From an uncultured Prevotella sp. (GTDB lineage Bacteria; Bacteroidota; Bacteroidia; Bacteroidales; Bacteroidaceae): a stretch of DNA of 31,003 nucleotides. A program made the position numbers and the translations under genes. Shown here in pieces: positions 1 to 8,554 of this stretch. Under the pieces are notes generated by a model. That model searched no databases and was not told where the DNA came from. It was given only the letters and a program-made list of their open reading frames with translations. Every line of letters begins with the position of its first letter. Positions within the stretch are counted from its first letter, which is position 1. The stretch lies in NCBI GenBank assembly GCA_900553965.1, contig USFX01000004.1, positions 1 through 31,003 of the forward strand, read 5' to 3'.

Positions 1-290
1 GTCACTTCCGGACGTCGCATCGCCCCCGGGAGGGCCTTACGGCGTTTCCAGAACGGGGAAAACCGCTGGTTTTTGCTTGCACTTTTTGTCCGGAAAAGCT
101 CCCGTTTTTCTGCTGTAAGGGCCTTATTGGTCTGCAACGGGGCCGTTGTCAGAGTGCAGCGGCGGCCCCGTCGCATCGCCGTAAGGGCCTTATTGCAACC
201 CCGGGAGGTCTTTACGGCAGAATCATCGCAACCCCGTTGCGAAATGGAGGGGAAACTGCCGTCCGTAAGTCGCAGTATATCAGCCTATTG
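1..290. repeat. Nested GC-rich intergenic repeats (GTAAGGGCCTTATTG family)
   Basis: A gene-free stretch built from repeated words. GTAAGGGCCTTATTG occurs at 115-129 and 181-195; GTCGCATCGCC at 14-24 and 170-180; a 19-bp unit starting CCCGGGAGG and ending TTACGGC occurs at 25-43 and 200-218 with two mismatches. The core GTAAGGGCCTTAC is itself palindromic. Parts recur in the gap upstream of rho (ggccttattgcaa at 11999-12011, and its flank inverted at 11941-11954). The plus-strand reading frame here (73-291) is Arg-rich and has no recognisable family, so I treat the region as non-coding. Function unknown. Confidence 0.6.
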
Positions 291-562
291 AAAATTATGT
301 AAATTCATTTTATCCGGCACCCCTAAATTTTGATACGCTCATGCTTGCGATATTTGCGTACATGGGCGATTAATTTTGAAAAGTCCCTCTTCTCGTTGGC
401 TTTAAAACAGGAATATTTTCAACAAAACATGATGTAACTTCGACATGTCGCGCCCATACGAGGGGCAGAGTTTCCACATTAATGCGTTTCGTTAAATGGA
501 AGAACCGTGATGTTGTCTTAAAATAGTAAAGAGCTGTTTTTCTCCATCTCATATTTTTATCG
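291..562. other. Gene-free AT-richer stretch upstream of kdsB
   Basis: Between the repeat block and the kdsB promoter I see no coding region, no RNA gene and no strong hairpin. Short minus-strand reading frames in the interval overlap the kdsB promoter and have no recognisable motif. Confidence 0.4.
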
Positions 563-570
563 TACCTTTG
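563..570 (+). promoter_or_regulatory. kdsB promoter -7 element TACCTTTG
   Basis: TACCTTTG matches the Bacteroidota -7 consensus TAnnTTTG and lies 37 nt before the kdsB start codon. The -33 region is T-rich (around 535-541) but has no clean TTTG at the right spacing. Confidence 0.6.
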
Positions 571-607
571 CATCACTGTAACAATAACATTAATATAAAG
601 GCAAGAT

Positions 608-1357
608 ATGAAGTTTATAGGAATTATTCCGGCAAGATATGTCTCTACCCGATTTCCTGGCAAGCCGCTTGCCATGCTCGGTGGACAGTATGTGATAGAG
701 CGCGTCTATCGTCAGGTGGCTTCGGTGCTCAATGATGCCTATGTGGCGACGGACGACAAGCGGATCTATGACGCCGTCGAGGCGTTCGGAGGGCGTGTCG
801 TCATGACATCGCCGGACCACAAGAGCGGAACCGACCGCATTGAGGAGGCAATGGAAAAGATTGGCGGTGACTTTGACGTCGTGGTCAATGTTCAGGGCGA
901 CGAGCCGTTCATCCACCGCTCGCAGATTGAGACCGTCTGCCGTTGCTTCGATGACGCGGAAACGCAGATTGCCACTCTCGGCAAGCCGTTTGGCAGCAAC
1001 ATGGCAGCCATCAGCAATCCTAATTCTCCTAAAATCGTGGTCAACAACAACGGATATGCCATGTATTTCAGCCGCAGCGTCATCCCGTTTGTCCGCGGCA
1101 AGGAGCAGGAGGAATGGCCATCGGCCTATCCCTTCCTGAAGCACATAGGCCTGTACGCATACAGAAGAAATGTTCTGGCGGAGATAACCGGTTTGCCTCA
1201 GAGCTCGCTTGAGATTGCTGAAAGCCTCGAACAGCTGCGCTGGCTGCAGAACGGCTATAGGATTAAGGTCGGACTGACGGATGTTGAGACCGTCGGAATC
1301 GATACACCAGAAGACCTTGAAAGAGCTGAGCAGATGTTCAACGAAAATGCAGAATGA
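608..1357 (+). CDS. kdsB: 3-deoxy-manno-octulosonate cytidylyltransferase (CMP-KDO synthetase)
   Basis: This cytosolic enzyme activates KDO with CTP to CMP-KDO, the sugar donor for the LPS inner core. The 249-residue length is normal for KdsB. The N-terminus carries the nucleotide-binding signature IIPARYVSTRFPGKPL (residues 6-21), followed by the family blocks ATDD, SGTDRI, VVNVQGDEPF and the C-terminal HIGLYAYR and GIDTPEDLE motifs. The start at 608 is supported by the N-terminal motif beginning at once and by the upstream -7 element at 563-570. It is followed after 23 nt by the trmN6-like gene and probably shares its transcript. The phosphatase acting just upstream of it in the pathway (kdsC-like) lies about 27 kb away in this window. 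Confidence 0.95.
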   Translation: MKFIGIIPARYVSTRFPGKPLAMLGGQYVIERVYRQVASVLNDAYVATDDKRIYDAVEAFGGRVVMTSPDHKSGTDRIEEAMEKIGGDFDVVVNVQGDEPFIHRSQIETVCRCFDDAETQIATLGKPFGSNMAAISNPNSPKIVVNNNGYAMYFSRSVIPFVRGKEQEEWPSAYPFLKHIGLYAYRRNVLAEITGLPQSSLEIAESLEQLRWLQNGYRIKVGLTDVETVGIDTPEDLERAEQMFNENAE

Positions 1358-1380
1358 CAGTTTAACGACAACTTCATCCG

Positions 1381-2118
1381 GTGTCCAATAATTATTTCAG
1401 ATTCAAGCAGTTCACCGTCTGGCAGGAACGGTGCGCGATGAAGGTGGGGACGGACGGCACGCTGCTCGGAGCATGGGCCGGCGTACCTGGCGGAGTCCCA
1501 CACCCACGCATCCTCGACGTAGGAACCGGAACGGGACTGATTGCCCTTATGATGGCCCAGCGATTTCCGCTGGCGGACATAACGGCTGTCGACATTGACA
1601 TCGAGACGGTGGAGCAAGCCGCAGAAAATTTCGCCGCCTCTCCGTTTGCCGGACGTATCAAGGCTGTTAAAGTCGCCGTTCAAGAGATAATGGAAGGGAT
1701 GTTTGATGCCATTGTCTGCAATCCGCCGTTCTTCACGGAGGCCCTGATGTGTCCGGATGGCAGGCGGACGGCTGCACGCCACACGTCGTCCCTGACATAC
1801 GGAGAGCTGATGACGGTTGCCGGCAGGCTGTTGTCAGACGCCGGAGAGATTTCCGTCATCGTCCCGACCGACTGCGCTGGCGACATGGATTCAGCCGCAG
1901 CCATAGCCGGACTTCATCTGAAGCGCATCTGTCACGTTAGGACGACGGCACGCAAACCGGCCAAGCGCGTTCTGCTGGCATATTCGCAGCAGCATCCTGG
2001 ACGTGACGTAGAGGCAGACACAATCGTCATCGGGGATGAAAGATACAGCCGTATGACAGGCGCATTTTATCTCTCGCCGGAAGAAAAGGCTTTTGGGAAC
2101 AAGGACGGAAATCGCTGA
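1381..2118 (+). CDS. tRNA1(Val) (adenine-N6)-methyltransferase family protein (TrmN6/YfiC-like)
   Basis: A class I SAM-dependent methyltransferase of 245 residues. The SAM-binding motif DVGTGTG is at residues 46-52, and the N6-adenine methyltransferase signature NPPF is at 114-117 (preceded by DAIVC). These fit the TrmN6 (YfiC) group, which modifies A37 of tRNA-Val in E. coli; the exact substrate here is inferred. The start is a GTG: there is no earlier ATG in frame, and the SNNYFRFKQFTV N-terminus fits the family, while the next Met (residue 20) would cut into conserved sequence. It lies 23 nt after kdsB and most likely shares its promoter. Confidence 0.85.
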   Translation: MSNNYFRFKQFTVWQERCAMKVGTDGTLLGAWAGVPGGVPHPRILDVGTGTGLIALMMAQRFPLADITAVDIDIETVEQAAENFAASPFAGRIKAVKVAVQEIMEGMFDAIVCNPPFFTEALMCPDGRRTAARHTSSLTYGELMTVAGRLLSDAGEISVIVPTDCAGDMDSAAAIAGLHLKRICHVRTTARKPAKRVLLAYSQQHPGRDVEADTIVIGDERYSRMTGAFYLSPEEKAFGNKDGNR

Positions 2119-2196
2119 TGAAAGCATGCAATATGGCAGTGATGGGCTTCGTTTACGGGAAATATGAGTCGTTATCTTCAAAAAGTCGGGAAAAAG

Positions 2197-2228
2197 TTTG
2201 GTGGAACGAAATAAAGTGACTACCTTTG
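2197..2228 (+). promoter_or_regulatory. tRNA-Lys promoter (TTTG-N20-TACCTTTG)
   Basis: TTTG at 2197-2200 and TACCTTTG at 2221-2228 are separated by 20 nt, a full match to the Bacteroidota primary sigma consensus. The tRNA begins 20 nt after the -7 element. Confidence 0.85.
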
Positions 2229-2247
2229 CACCCGCAAAACGAAAGAT

Positions 2248-2320
2248 GCGCTTGTAGCTCAGTTGGTAGAGCACCTGACTCTTAATCAGGGTGTCCAGGG
2301 TTCGAACCCCTGCAGGCGTA
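2248..2320 (+). tRNA. tRNA-Lys (anticodon CTT)
   Basis: The cloverleaf can be drawn in full. The acceptor stem 2248-2254 pairs with 2313-2319 (with two G-U pairs), the D arm is GCTC...GAGC, the anticodon stem is CCTGA/TCAGG around the loop CTCTTAA (anticodon CTT at 2281-2283), the variable loop is 5 nt, and the T arm is CAGGG-TTCGAAC-CCCTG. The discriminator base is A at 2320. The 3' CCA is not encoded. It reads AAG lysine codons. Confidence 0.95.
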
Positions 2321-2330
2321 CAATGCTATG

Positions 2331-2358
2331 GAGGTGACAACGGGTCATCTCTTTTTTT
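2331..2358 (+). terminator. Intrinsic terminator of tRNA-Lys
   Basis: GAGGTGAC (2331-2338) pairs with GTCATCTC (2344-2351) around a 5-nt loop, with one G-U pair, followed by seven T residues (2352-2358). It sits 10 nt after the tRNA and separates it from lon. Confidence 0.85.
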
Positions 2359-2421
2359 GTTTTATATACGCGTACATTATAAAAATAGGTGCTTCGGCTT
2401 CTACTTTTCAATTTAATTGCG

Positions 2422-2429
2422 TAACTTTG
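2422..2429 (+). promoter_or_regulatory. lon promoter -7 element TAACTTTG
   Basis: TAACTTTG ends 23 nt before the ATG at 2453. It lies downstream of an earlier in-frame ATG (2417), so it decides the lon start in favour of 2453. The -33 region is T-rich but has no exact TTTG at optimal spacing. I see no heat-shock type element that I can support. Confidence 0.65.
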
Positions 2430-2452
2430 CACCCCAAAAGATAAAAACGTTA

Positions 2453-4906
2453 ATGGATAGTAAGCAAAATAACAAGGCTTTTTCGATGATTGCGGACATT
2501 GAAGGTGACTTCGGTGATCTGTCAGACATGAATTTGCCGGATACGACTCCGGTACTTCCCGTCAGAAATCTCGTGCTCTTTCCCGGTGTTGTCTCGCCGA
2601 TAATGATTGGCCGGGAATCAAGCATAGCGCTGGTGAAAAAGGCGGAGAAGAACGGGACGATAATCGGAATAATATGCCAGAACGACCCGGAGGTGGAAGA
2701 GCCGTCCAAGAATGACCTGTTTGGATATGGCGTATATGCCCGCGTCGTTAAGATACTGACACTGCCGAACGGCACCATGACGGCAATCGTGCAGGGTCTG
2801 GGACGCCTGACGCTGGAAAGTGTCGTGCGCCGCAAACCTTATCTCGTGGGTAAGGTTGTGCCCGCAAAGGAGATTCTTCCGGACAAGGGCGACACGGAAT
2901 TCATGGCCGCTATGGAGGACCTGCGGCAGACGACGACGGAATATGTGAAGATGAACGACGATATTCCGGAAGAGGCATCGTTTGCCATAAAGAATGTCCA
3001 CAACGATGTCATGGCACTCAACTTCATCTGCTCAAACATGCTGTTCTCCATCGGTGAGAAGGTGTCGCTGCTCGCCATGGATTCCATCAAGGAGCGACTG
3101 TTCAACACCCTGCGCATCATCAGCCGCGAGCTGTCCCTGCAGAGCCTCAAACAGGACATAAAGAACAAGACCCGCGACGACATTGACGAGCAGCAGCGGA
3201 ACTATTTCCTCCAGCAGCAGATAAAGAACATGCAGGCCGAAATCGGCAACGGGGAGAGTTCGCCGGAACGGAAAGAGCTTATGGAGAAAGCGTCGGAAAT
3301 GCTTTGGTCCGGCGAGACGGAAATGATTTTCCTCAAGGAGCTGGACAAACTCGACCAGCTTAACCCGCAAAGTCCTGAATATAATGTGCAGCTGACGTAT
3401 CTCCAGACTTTCGTCGCCCTGCCGTGGGGAAAATACACGGAGGATGACTTGAACCTGAACCGTGCCAAGAAGGTGCTTGACAAGGACCACTACGGCATGG
3501 AAAAGGTCAAGGAACGCATACTCGAATATCTTGCCGTGCTGAGTCTGCGCGGTGATCTCAAATCGCCCATCATCTGTCTCTACGGCCCTCCGGGAGTCGG
3601 AAAGACAAGTCTTGGAAAGAGTATCGCGACGGCCATGAAGCGCAAGTACGTTCGTATGTCGCTGGGCGGACTTCATGACGAGGCTGAGATACGCGGTCAT
3701 CGTCGTACGTACATCGGAGCCATGCCCGGACGTATCATCAAGAACATACAGAAGGCCGGCTCTTCCAATCCCGTATTCATTCTCGACGAGATTGACAAGG
3801 TCACGCGGAACACCGTCAACGGTGATCCTTCGTCGGCATTGCTGGAGGTTCTCGACCCGGAACAGAACATGGCATTCCACGACAATTACCTTGATGTCGA
3901 CTATGATTTGTCAAAAGTTCTCTTCATAGCCACTGCCAATGACCTCAACACCATTCCACGGCCGTTGCTTGACCGCATGGAAGTCATAGAGGTGAGCGGA
4001 TATATCACTGAAGAGAAGACGGAGATTTCGAAACGTCATCTCATTCCTAAGGAGAAAGAAAACACAGGACTTGACGACGAGAAGAGGCTGAACTTCAGTA
4101 AGCCGGCCATAGAGAAGATCATCGAGCAGTATACTCGCGAAAGCGGTGTGCGTCAGTTGGAGAAGCAAATCAACAAGGCTCTCCGCAAACTGGCGTTCAT
4201 GAAGGCTAAGGACGGAGCACTTCCGTACAGCAAGATTACGCCGGCTGAGATTGAAAGTCTGTTGGGCAAGCCACCGTTCTACCGTGATATATATCAAGGT
4301 AATGATTATGCCGGCGTGGTCACGGGACTGGCATGGACAAGTGTCGGAGGGGAGATTCTCTTCATCGAGACAAGCCTGAGCAAGGGCAAGGGCTCAAAAC
4401 TCACGCTGACGGGAAACCTCGGCGACGTCATGAAGGAGTCGGCTGTGCTCGCACTGGAGTACGTCAAGGCTCATGCCGACACGCTGAAGATAGACTACCG
4501 CATCTTCGACAACTGGAACATCCATATCCACGTGCCGGAGGGAGCTACGCCGAAAGACGGCCCGTCGGCCGGTATAACGATTGCGACATCCATTGCTTCT
4601 GCGCTCATACAGCGCAAGGTGCGCCGCAATACGGCAATGACCGGAGAGATAACCCTGCGCGGAAAGGTTCTCCCTGTCGGCGGAATAAAGGAAAAGATTC
4701 TCGCCGCAAAGCGCGCCGGCATTACGGATATTGTGATGTGTGCCGAGAACCGCAAAGACGTGGAGGAAATACCAGAGGAGTACCGCCGTGGAGTGGAGTT
4801 CCATTATGTTGAGAACGTGACTGATGTTTGGAATTTCGCATTGACGGACGAGATGGTCGACAATTCGTTGAATTTTGAAATCGAGGAGGAGGAAAAGAAG
4901 GCATGA
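2453..4906 (+). CDS. lon: ATP-dependent serine protease Lon
   Basis: Cytosolic AAA+ protease that degrades misfolded and regulatory proteins. In the 817-residue form chosen here, the N-terminal substrate-binding LON domain runs from about residue 25 to 230 (LPVRNLVLFPGVVSP near its start) and is followed by a coiled-coil segment. Walker A GPPGVGKT is at 378-385 and Walker B FILDE at 442-446. The C-terminal protease domain has the catalytic Ser705 in DGPSAG, and Lys748 in GGIKEK, 43 residues later as expected for the Ser-Lys dyad. A longer frame from 2417 adds 12 residues but would start upstream of the -7 element TAACTTTG (2422-2429), so ATG 2453 is preferred. The stop overlaps the tgt start by 4 nt (ATGA). 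Confidence 0.97.
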   Translation: MDSKQNNKAFSMIADIEGDFGDLSDMNLPDTTPVLPVRNLVLFPGVVSPIMIGRESSIALVKKAEKNGTIIGIICQNDPEVEEPSKNDLFGYGVYARVVKILTLPNGTMTAIVQGLGRLTLESVVRRKPYLVGKVVPAKEILPDKGDTEFMAAMEDLRQTTTEYVKMNDDIPEEASFAIKNVHNDVMALNFICSNMLFSIGEKVSLLAMDSIKERLFNTLRIISRELSLQSLKQDIKNKTRDDIDEQQRNYFLQQQIKNMQAEIGNGESSPERKELMEKASEMLWSGETEMIFLKELDKLDQLNPQSPEYNVQLTYLQTFVALPWGKYTEDDLNLNRAKKVLDKDHYGMEKVKERILEYLAVLSLRGDLKSPIICLYGPPGVGKTSLGKSIATAMKRKYVRMSLGGLHDEAEIRGHRRTYIGAMPGRIIKNIQKAGSSNPVFILDEIDKVTRNTVNGDPSSALLEVLDPEQNMAFHDNYLDVDYDLSKVLFIATANDLNTIPRPLLDRMEVIEVSGYITEEKTEISKRHLIPKEKENTGLDDEKRLNFSKPAIEKIIEQYTRESGVRQLEKQINKALRKLAFMKAKDGALPYSKITPAEIESLLGKPPFYRDIYQGNDYAGVVTGLAWTSVGGEILFIETSLSKGKGSKLTLTGNLGDVMKESAVLALEYVKAHADTLKIDYRIFDNWNIHIHVPEGATPKDGPSAGITIATSIASALIQRKVRRNTAMTGEITLRGKVLPVGGIKEKILAAKRAGITDIVMCAENRKDVEEIPEEYRRGVEFHYVENVTDVWNFALTDEMVDNSLNFEIEEEEKKA

Positions 4907-6030
4907 GGTTTGAATTGCAATATGAAGACAATGCGTCGGATGCCCGTGCCGGACTTATTACCACTGACCACGGACAGATAAAGACCCCTATCTTCATGCC
5001 CGTCGGAACATGCGGAAGCGTAAAGGGTGTGCATATCGCCGAACTTGAAGAGCAGGTGAAGGCGCAGATAATACTGGGAAATACGTATCACCTCTATCTG
5101 CGCCCCGGACTTGACACGCTCCGCAAGGCCGGAGGACTGCACCGTTTCAACGGCTGGAACCACCCTATCCTGACCGATTCTGGCGGCTTTCAGGTCTTTT
5201 CTCTCACTGGAATAAGGAAGCTCAGGGAAGAGGGCTGCGAGTTCCGTTCCCACATCGACGGTTCAAAACACATATTCACACCGGAGAACGTGATGGACAC
5301 CGAGCGCATAATCGGTGCCGACATCATGATGGCTTTCGACGAATGTCCTCCCGGGCAGAGCGACTATCAGTATGCAAAGAAGAGCCTTGGGATGACGCAA
5401 AGGTGGCTCGACCGCTGCATCAGGCGCTTCAATGAGACGGAACCGCTGTACGGCCATAGCCAGAGCCTGTTCCCCATTGTACAGGGATGCACGTTCAAGG
5501 ACCTCCGCCGTGAGGCCGCGAAGTTCGTAGCAGACAAGGGCGCGGACGGCAACGCTATCGGAGGGTTGGCTGTCGGAGAGCCCACGGAAGTGATGTATGA
5601 GATGATTGAGGTCGTCAACGAAATCCTGCCGAAAGACAAGCCGCGCTATCTGATGGGCGTCGGAACGCCGTGGAACATCCTCGAAGCCATCGAACGTGGC
5701 GTCGATATGTTCGACTGTGTCATGCCGACACGCAACGGCCGCAATGCAATGCTGTTCACTTACGACGGTACGATGAACATGCGCAACAAGAAATGGGAGA
5801 ACGACTTTTCGCCGATAGACCCCAGCGGATGCGTCACTGACCGCATTCACACAAAGGCATATCTGCACCATCTCTTTAAAGCGCAGGAACTTCTGGCCCT
5901 CCAATTAGGCAGCATCCACAATCTGTCTTTCTATCTCAGGCTTGTTTCTGATGCGAGAGAGCACATCATCAACGGTGACTTCACGCAATGGAAGCGCAGC
6001 GTAGTAGAGAAAATGATGAGACGAATATAA
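4903..6030 (+). CDS. tgt: tRNA-guanine transglycosylase
   Basis: This enzyme swaps guanine 34 of GUN-anticodon tRNAs (Asp, Asn, His, Tyr) for a queuosine precursor. The 375-residue protein has the family blocks DSGGFQVFSL with Asp92 (general base position) and FDCVMPTRNGR with Asp271 (nucleophile position), plus GGLAVGEP and YLMGVGTP. One oddity: the usual CxCxxC zinc ligands before AYLHH are not there. The segment at 5812-5865 reads as PIDPSGCVTDRIHTKAYLHH with a single Cys, although the fourth-ligand His in SIHNL remains. This may be a clade feature, as the rest of the protein is intact. Translation is coupled to lon through the ATGA overlap; the permease gene follows after 9 nt. Confidence 0.95.
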   Translation: MRFELQYEDNASDARAGLITTDHGQIKTPIFMPVGTCGSVKGVHIAELEEQVKAQIILGNTYHLYLRPGLDTLRKAGGLHRFNGWNHPILTDSGGFQVFSLTGIRKLREEGCEFRSHIDGSKHIFTPENVMDTERIIGADIMMAFDECPPGQSDYQYAKKSLGMTQRWLDRCIRRFNETEPLYGHSQSLFPIVQGCTFKDLRREAAKFVADKGADGNAIGGLAVGEPTEVMYEMIEVVNEILPKDKPRYLMGVGTPWNILEAIERGVDMFDCVMPTRNGRNAMLFTYDGTMNMRNKKWENDFSPIDPSGCVTDRIHTKAYLHHLFKAQELLALQLGSIHNLSFYLRLVSDAREHIINGDFTQWKRSVVEKMMRRI

Positions 6031-6039
6031 ACCGGAGAG

Positions 6040-7260
6040 ATGAAACAAGGCAAAACTAATCGGCTGAGAGCGATATTGCGCTGGCGGCATCTCGCGGGAA
6101 TGCGCAGATTGCGGTCATCCGGAATGGCATCCAAAGCCATGCGGATGATGCGGACGCTTAATCCACTCACACATATAAAGAAGCTCGACGGATATATAAT
6201 ACGGAAGTTCATAGGTACGTATATCTATTCGATAGTCCTTATCATATCCATTTCCATCGTCTTTGACGTCAATGAAAATCTGGCAAAGTTCACAACCTAT
6301 CACGCTCCGTTGCGCGCGATAGTATTCGATTATTATGCCAACTTTGTCCCCTACTTCGCCAATCTGTTCAGTCCGCTGTTTGTATTCATTGCCGTGATAT
6401 TCTTCACATCAAAGCTGGCCGGCAACTCAGAGATTATCGCCATGCTTGCCTGCGGCATGAGTTTCAAGCGTCTGCTGCGGCCCTACATGATTTCGGCGGC
6501 CATGATCTCCATCCTCAACTTCTATCTTGGAGCCTACGTCATACCGCAGGGAACCGTCGTGAGACACAATTTTGAATCGCAATACAAGAACAGCAAGAAG
6601 AACACGACGGCCAGCAATGTGCAGCTGCAGGTGGACAAGGGCGTGATTGCATACATCAGCCAGTATGACGACAAGCACAAGACGGGCTACGGTTTCTCCC
6701 TTGATAAATTCGAGAACAAGAAACTTATCAGCCACATGACGGCCAACGTCATAAAGTACGACACCATATCCGACAGCCGTTACCACTGGAAAGCAATCAA
6801 CTACAAAATCAGGACACTGAAAGGAATGCGCGAGCACATCACGTCGGGTATGGAGATCGACACCATGATTATCATGGAGCCGATGGACCTCGTCTTCAGC
6901 AAAGGTCAGCAGGAGACATTCACAAGTCCGGAGCTGAAACGCTACATATCCAAACAGAAGGACCGCGGTTCAAGCAATGTGGTCCAGTATGAGGTTGAAT
7001 ATCACAAGCGCATAGCGACCAGTTTTGCGTCGTTCATCCTTACGGTCATCGGTCTGAGCCTGAGTTCGCGCAAGCGGAAGGGCGGCATGGGACTCTACTT
7101 GGGTATTGGTATGGCCCTCAGCTTCTCCTACATTCTGCTGCAGACAGTTTGCGCGACGTTCGCCATCAATGCCAACACTCCGCCTATGCTTGCAGCGTGG
7201 ATTCCCAACATATTATATACATTCATTGCATATTACTGTTATAAAAAAGCACCCAACTGA
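6040..7260 (+). CDS. LptF/LptG-family (YjgP/YjgQ) permease
   Basis: An inner-membrane permease of the kind that, with the ATPase LptB, extracts LPS and pushes it onto the Lpt bridge. After KKLDGYIIRKFIGTY there is a first membrane segment at about residues 58-80, further segments before residue 190, a periplasmic domain in the middle (about 170-320) and three membrane segments at the C-terminus (about 325-402). This is the LptF/G layout; whether it is the F or the G paralogue cannot be told. The 406-residue frame has an unusual Arg/Met-rich N-terminal extension of about 45 residues before the conserved KKLD. Starts at 6139, 6145 or 6148 would give a more usual protein. It sits 9 nt after tgt and 3 nt before the helicase gene. 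Confidence 0.88.
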   Translation: MKQGKTNRLRAILRWRHLAGMRRLRSSGMASKAMRMMRTLNPLTHIKKLDGYIIRKFIGTYIYSIVLIISISIVFDVNENLAKFTTYHAPLRAIVFDYYANFVPYFANLFSPLFVFIAVIFFTSKLAGNSEIIAMLACGMSFKRLLRPYMISAAMISILNFYLGAYVIPQGTVVRHNFESQYKNSKKNTTASNVQLQVDKGVIAYISQYDDKHKTGYGFSLDKFENKKLISHMTANVIKYDTISDSRYHWKAINYKIRTLKGMREHITSGMEIDTMIIMEPMDLVFSKGQQETFTSPELKRYISKQKDRGSSNVVQYEVEYHKRIATSFASFILTVIGLSLSSRKRKGGMGLYLGIGMALSFSYILLQTVCATFAINANTPPMLAAWIPNILYTFIAYYCYKKAPN

Positions 7261-7263
7261 CAA

Positions 7264-8538
7264 ATGAGATTTGAAGATACATATCTAAACGACAATATCC
7301 TCGACGCATTGGACGACATGCACTTCGAGGAATGTACACCAATTCAGGAAAAATGTATTCCGGAAATACTTGACGGCCGCGACATTATCGGAGTGGCGCA
7401 GACCGGAACAGGCAAGACGGCAGCCTATCTGCTGCCCATACTGAGCCTGCTTGACGACGGCGGCTTTCCCGGCGACGCCATCAATTGTGTCATCATGTCG
7501 CCGACCCGGGAGCTGGCACAGCAGATAGACCAGGCCATGCAAGGCTTCGGCTACTACCTCGACACTGTGAGCAGCGTCGCTGTCTATGGCGGCAACGACG
7601 GCAACAGATACGATCAGGAGATGAAGAGCCTGAGAATGGGCGCCGACGTGGTGATTGCCACACCGGGCCGTCTGCTCAGCCACATCCGTACGGGCAATGT
7701 TGACCTCAGCCGCGTGAGCTTCTTCGTGCTGGACGAGGCCGACCGCATGCTTGACATGGGCTTCAGTGACGACATCCTTCAGATAGCCAAGGACCTGCCG
7801 AAGGACTGTCAGACAATCATGTTCTCAGCCACGATGCCCGACAAGATACAGCAGCTGGCGCGCAGTCTGCTTAACGACCCAGTGGAAATCAAGATTGCCG
7901 TGAGCAAGCCGGCCGAAAAGATAAAGCAGTCGGCATATGTCTGCTACGACACCCAGAAACTCGGAATAATCCGCCATCTCTTCAGCGCGGGCGAGCTCCA
8001 GCGTGTCATCATATTCTCGGGAAAGAAGGACAAGGTCAAGGACATCGACCGGGAGCTGCGCCGCATGAAAATCAACTGTTGCGCGATGCATAGCGACCTC
8101 ACCCAGCAGGAGCGCGACGTGGTCATGTATAACTTCAAGACCGGCCATAAGGACGTGCTCGTGGCCACTGACATCGTTGCCCGCGGCATAGACATCGACG
8201 ACATACAGATGGTCATCAATTATGACGTTCCCCACGACTCCGAAGACTATGTTCACCGCATCGGCCGCACGGCCCGTGCCGACCGCGACGGAACGGCAAT
8301 TACGTTCATCAGCGACCGCGACATCAGCAGATTCAAGCAGATAGAGCAGTTCCTCGGCAAGGAAATCGAAAAGAAGCCGCTGCCTGATGGATTGGGCGAG
8401 GCACCGGAATATAAAGCGGCAGGACGCAGCAAGTCTCAGCACGGACGCAACCGTGGTGGCAGTCATGGCCGGCGAGGAGGACACCGAGGAGGAAAAAACA
8501 GACGCGGCGGCAAAGACAAGAAGCCGGCAAAGGAATAG
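7264..8538 (+). CDS. DEAD-box ATP-dependent RNA helicase (RhlE-like)
   Basis: An RNA helicase for RNA remodelling or decay, or ribosome assembly. The 424-residue protein has the full set of motifs: Q motif TPIQ (25-28), Walker A AQTGTGKT (45-52), PTREL, TPGR, DEAD at 157-160, SAT (FSATMP), then in the second RecA domain VATDIVARGIDI and HRIGRTAR. The C-terminal tail of about 45 residues is rich in Gly, Arg and Lys, as in RhlE-type helicases that use it to hold RNA. It starts 3 nt after the permease stop and is the last gene of the lon-tgt-permease-helicase run, which ends at the hairpin 8555-8609. Confidence 0.95.
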   Translation: MRFEDTYLNDNILDALDDMHFEECTPIQEKCIPEILDGRDIIGVAQTGTGKTAAYLLPILSLLDDGGFPGDAINCVIMSPTRELAQQIDQAMQGFGYYLDTVSSVAVYGGNDGNRYDQEMKSLRMGADVVIATPGRLLSHIRTGNVDLSRVSFFVLDEADRMLDMGFSDDILQIAKDLPKDCQTIMFSATMPDKIQQLARSLLNDPVEIKIAVSKPAEKIKQSAYVCYDTQKLGIIRHLFSAGELQRVIIFSGKKDKVKDIDRELRRMKINCCAMHSDLTQQERDVVMYNFKTGHKDVLVATDIVARGIDIDDIQMVINYDVPHDSEDYVHRIGRTARADRDGTAITFISDRDISRFKQIEQFLGKEIEKKPLPDGLGEAPEYKAAGRSKSQHGRNRGGSHGRRGGHRGGKNRRGGKDKKPAKE

Positions 8539-8554
8539 AAAAAGAGACTGTATG

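Noticed and set aside
73..291. 72-codon plus-strand frame at the left edge
   Set aside because: Arg-rich composition follows from the GC-rich repeat words; no family, no promoter and no conserved motif.
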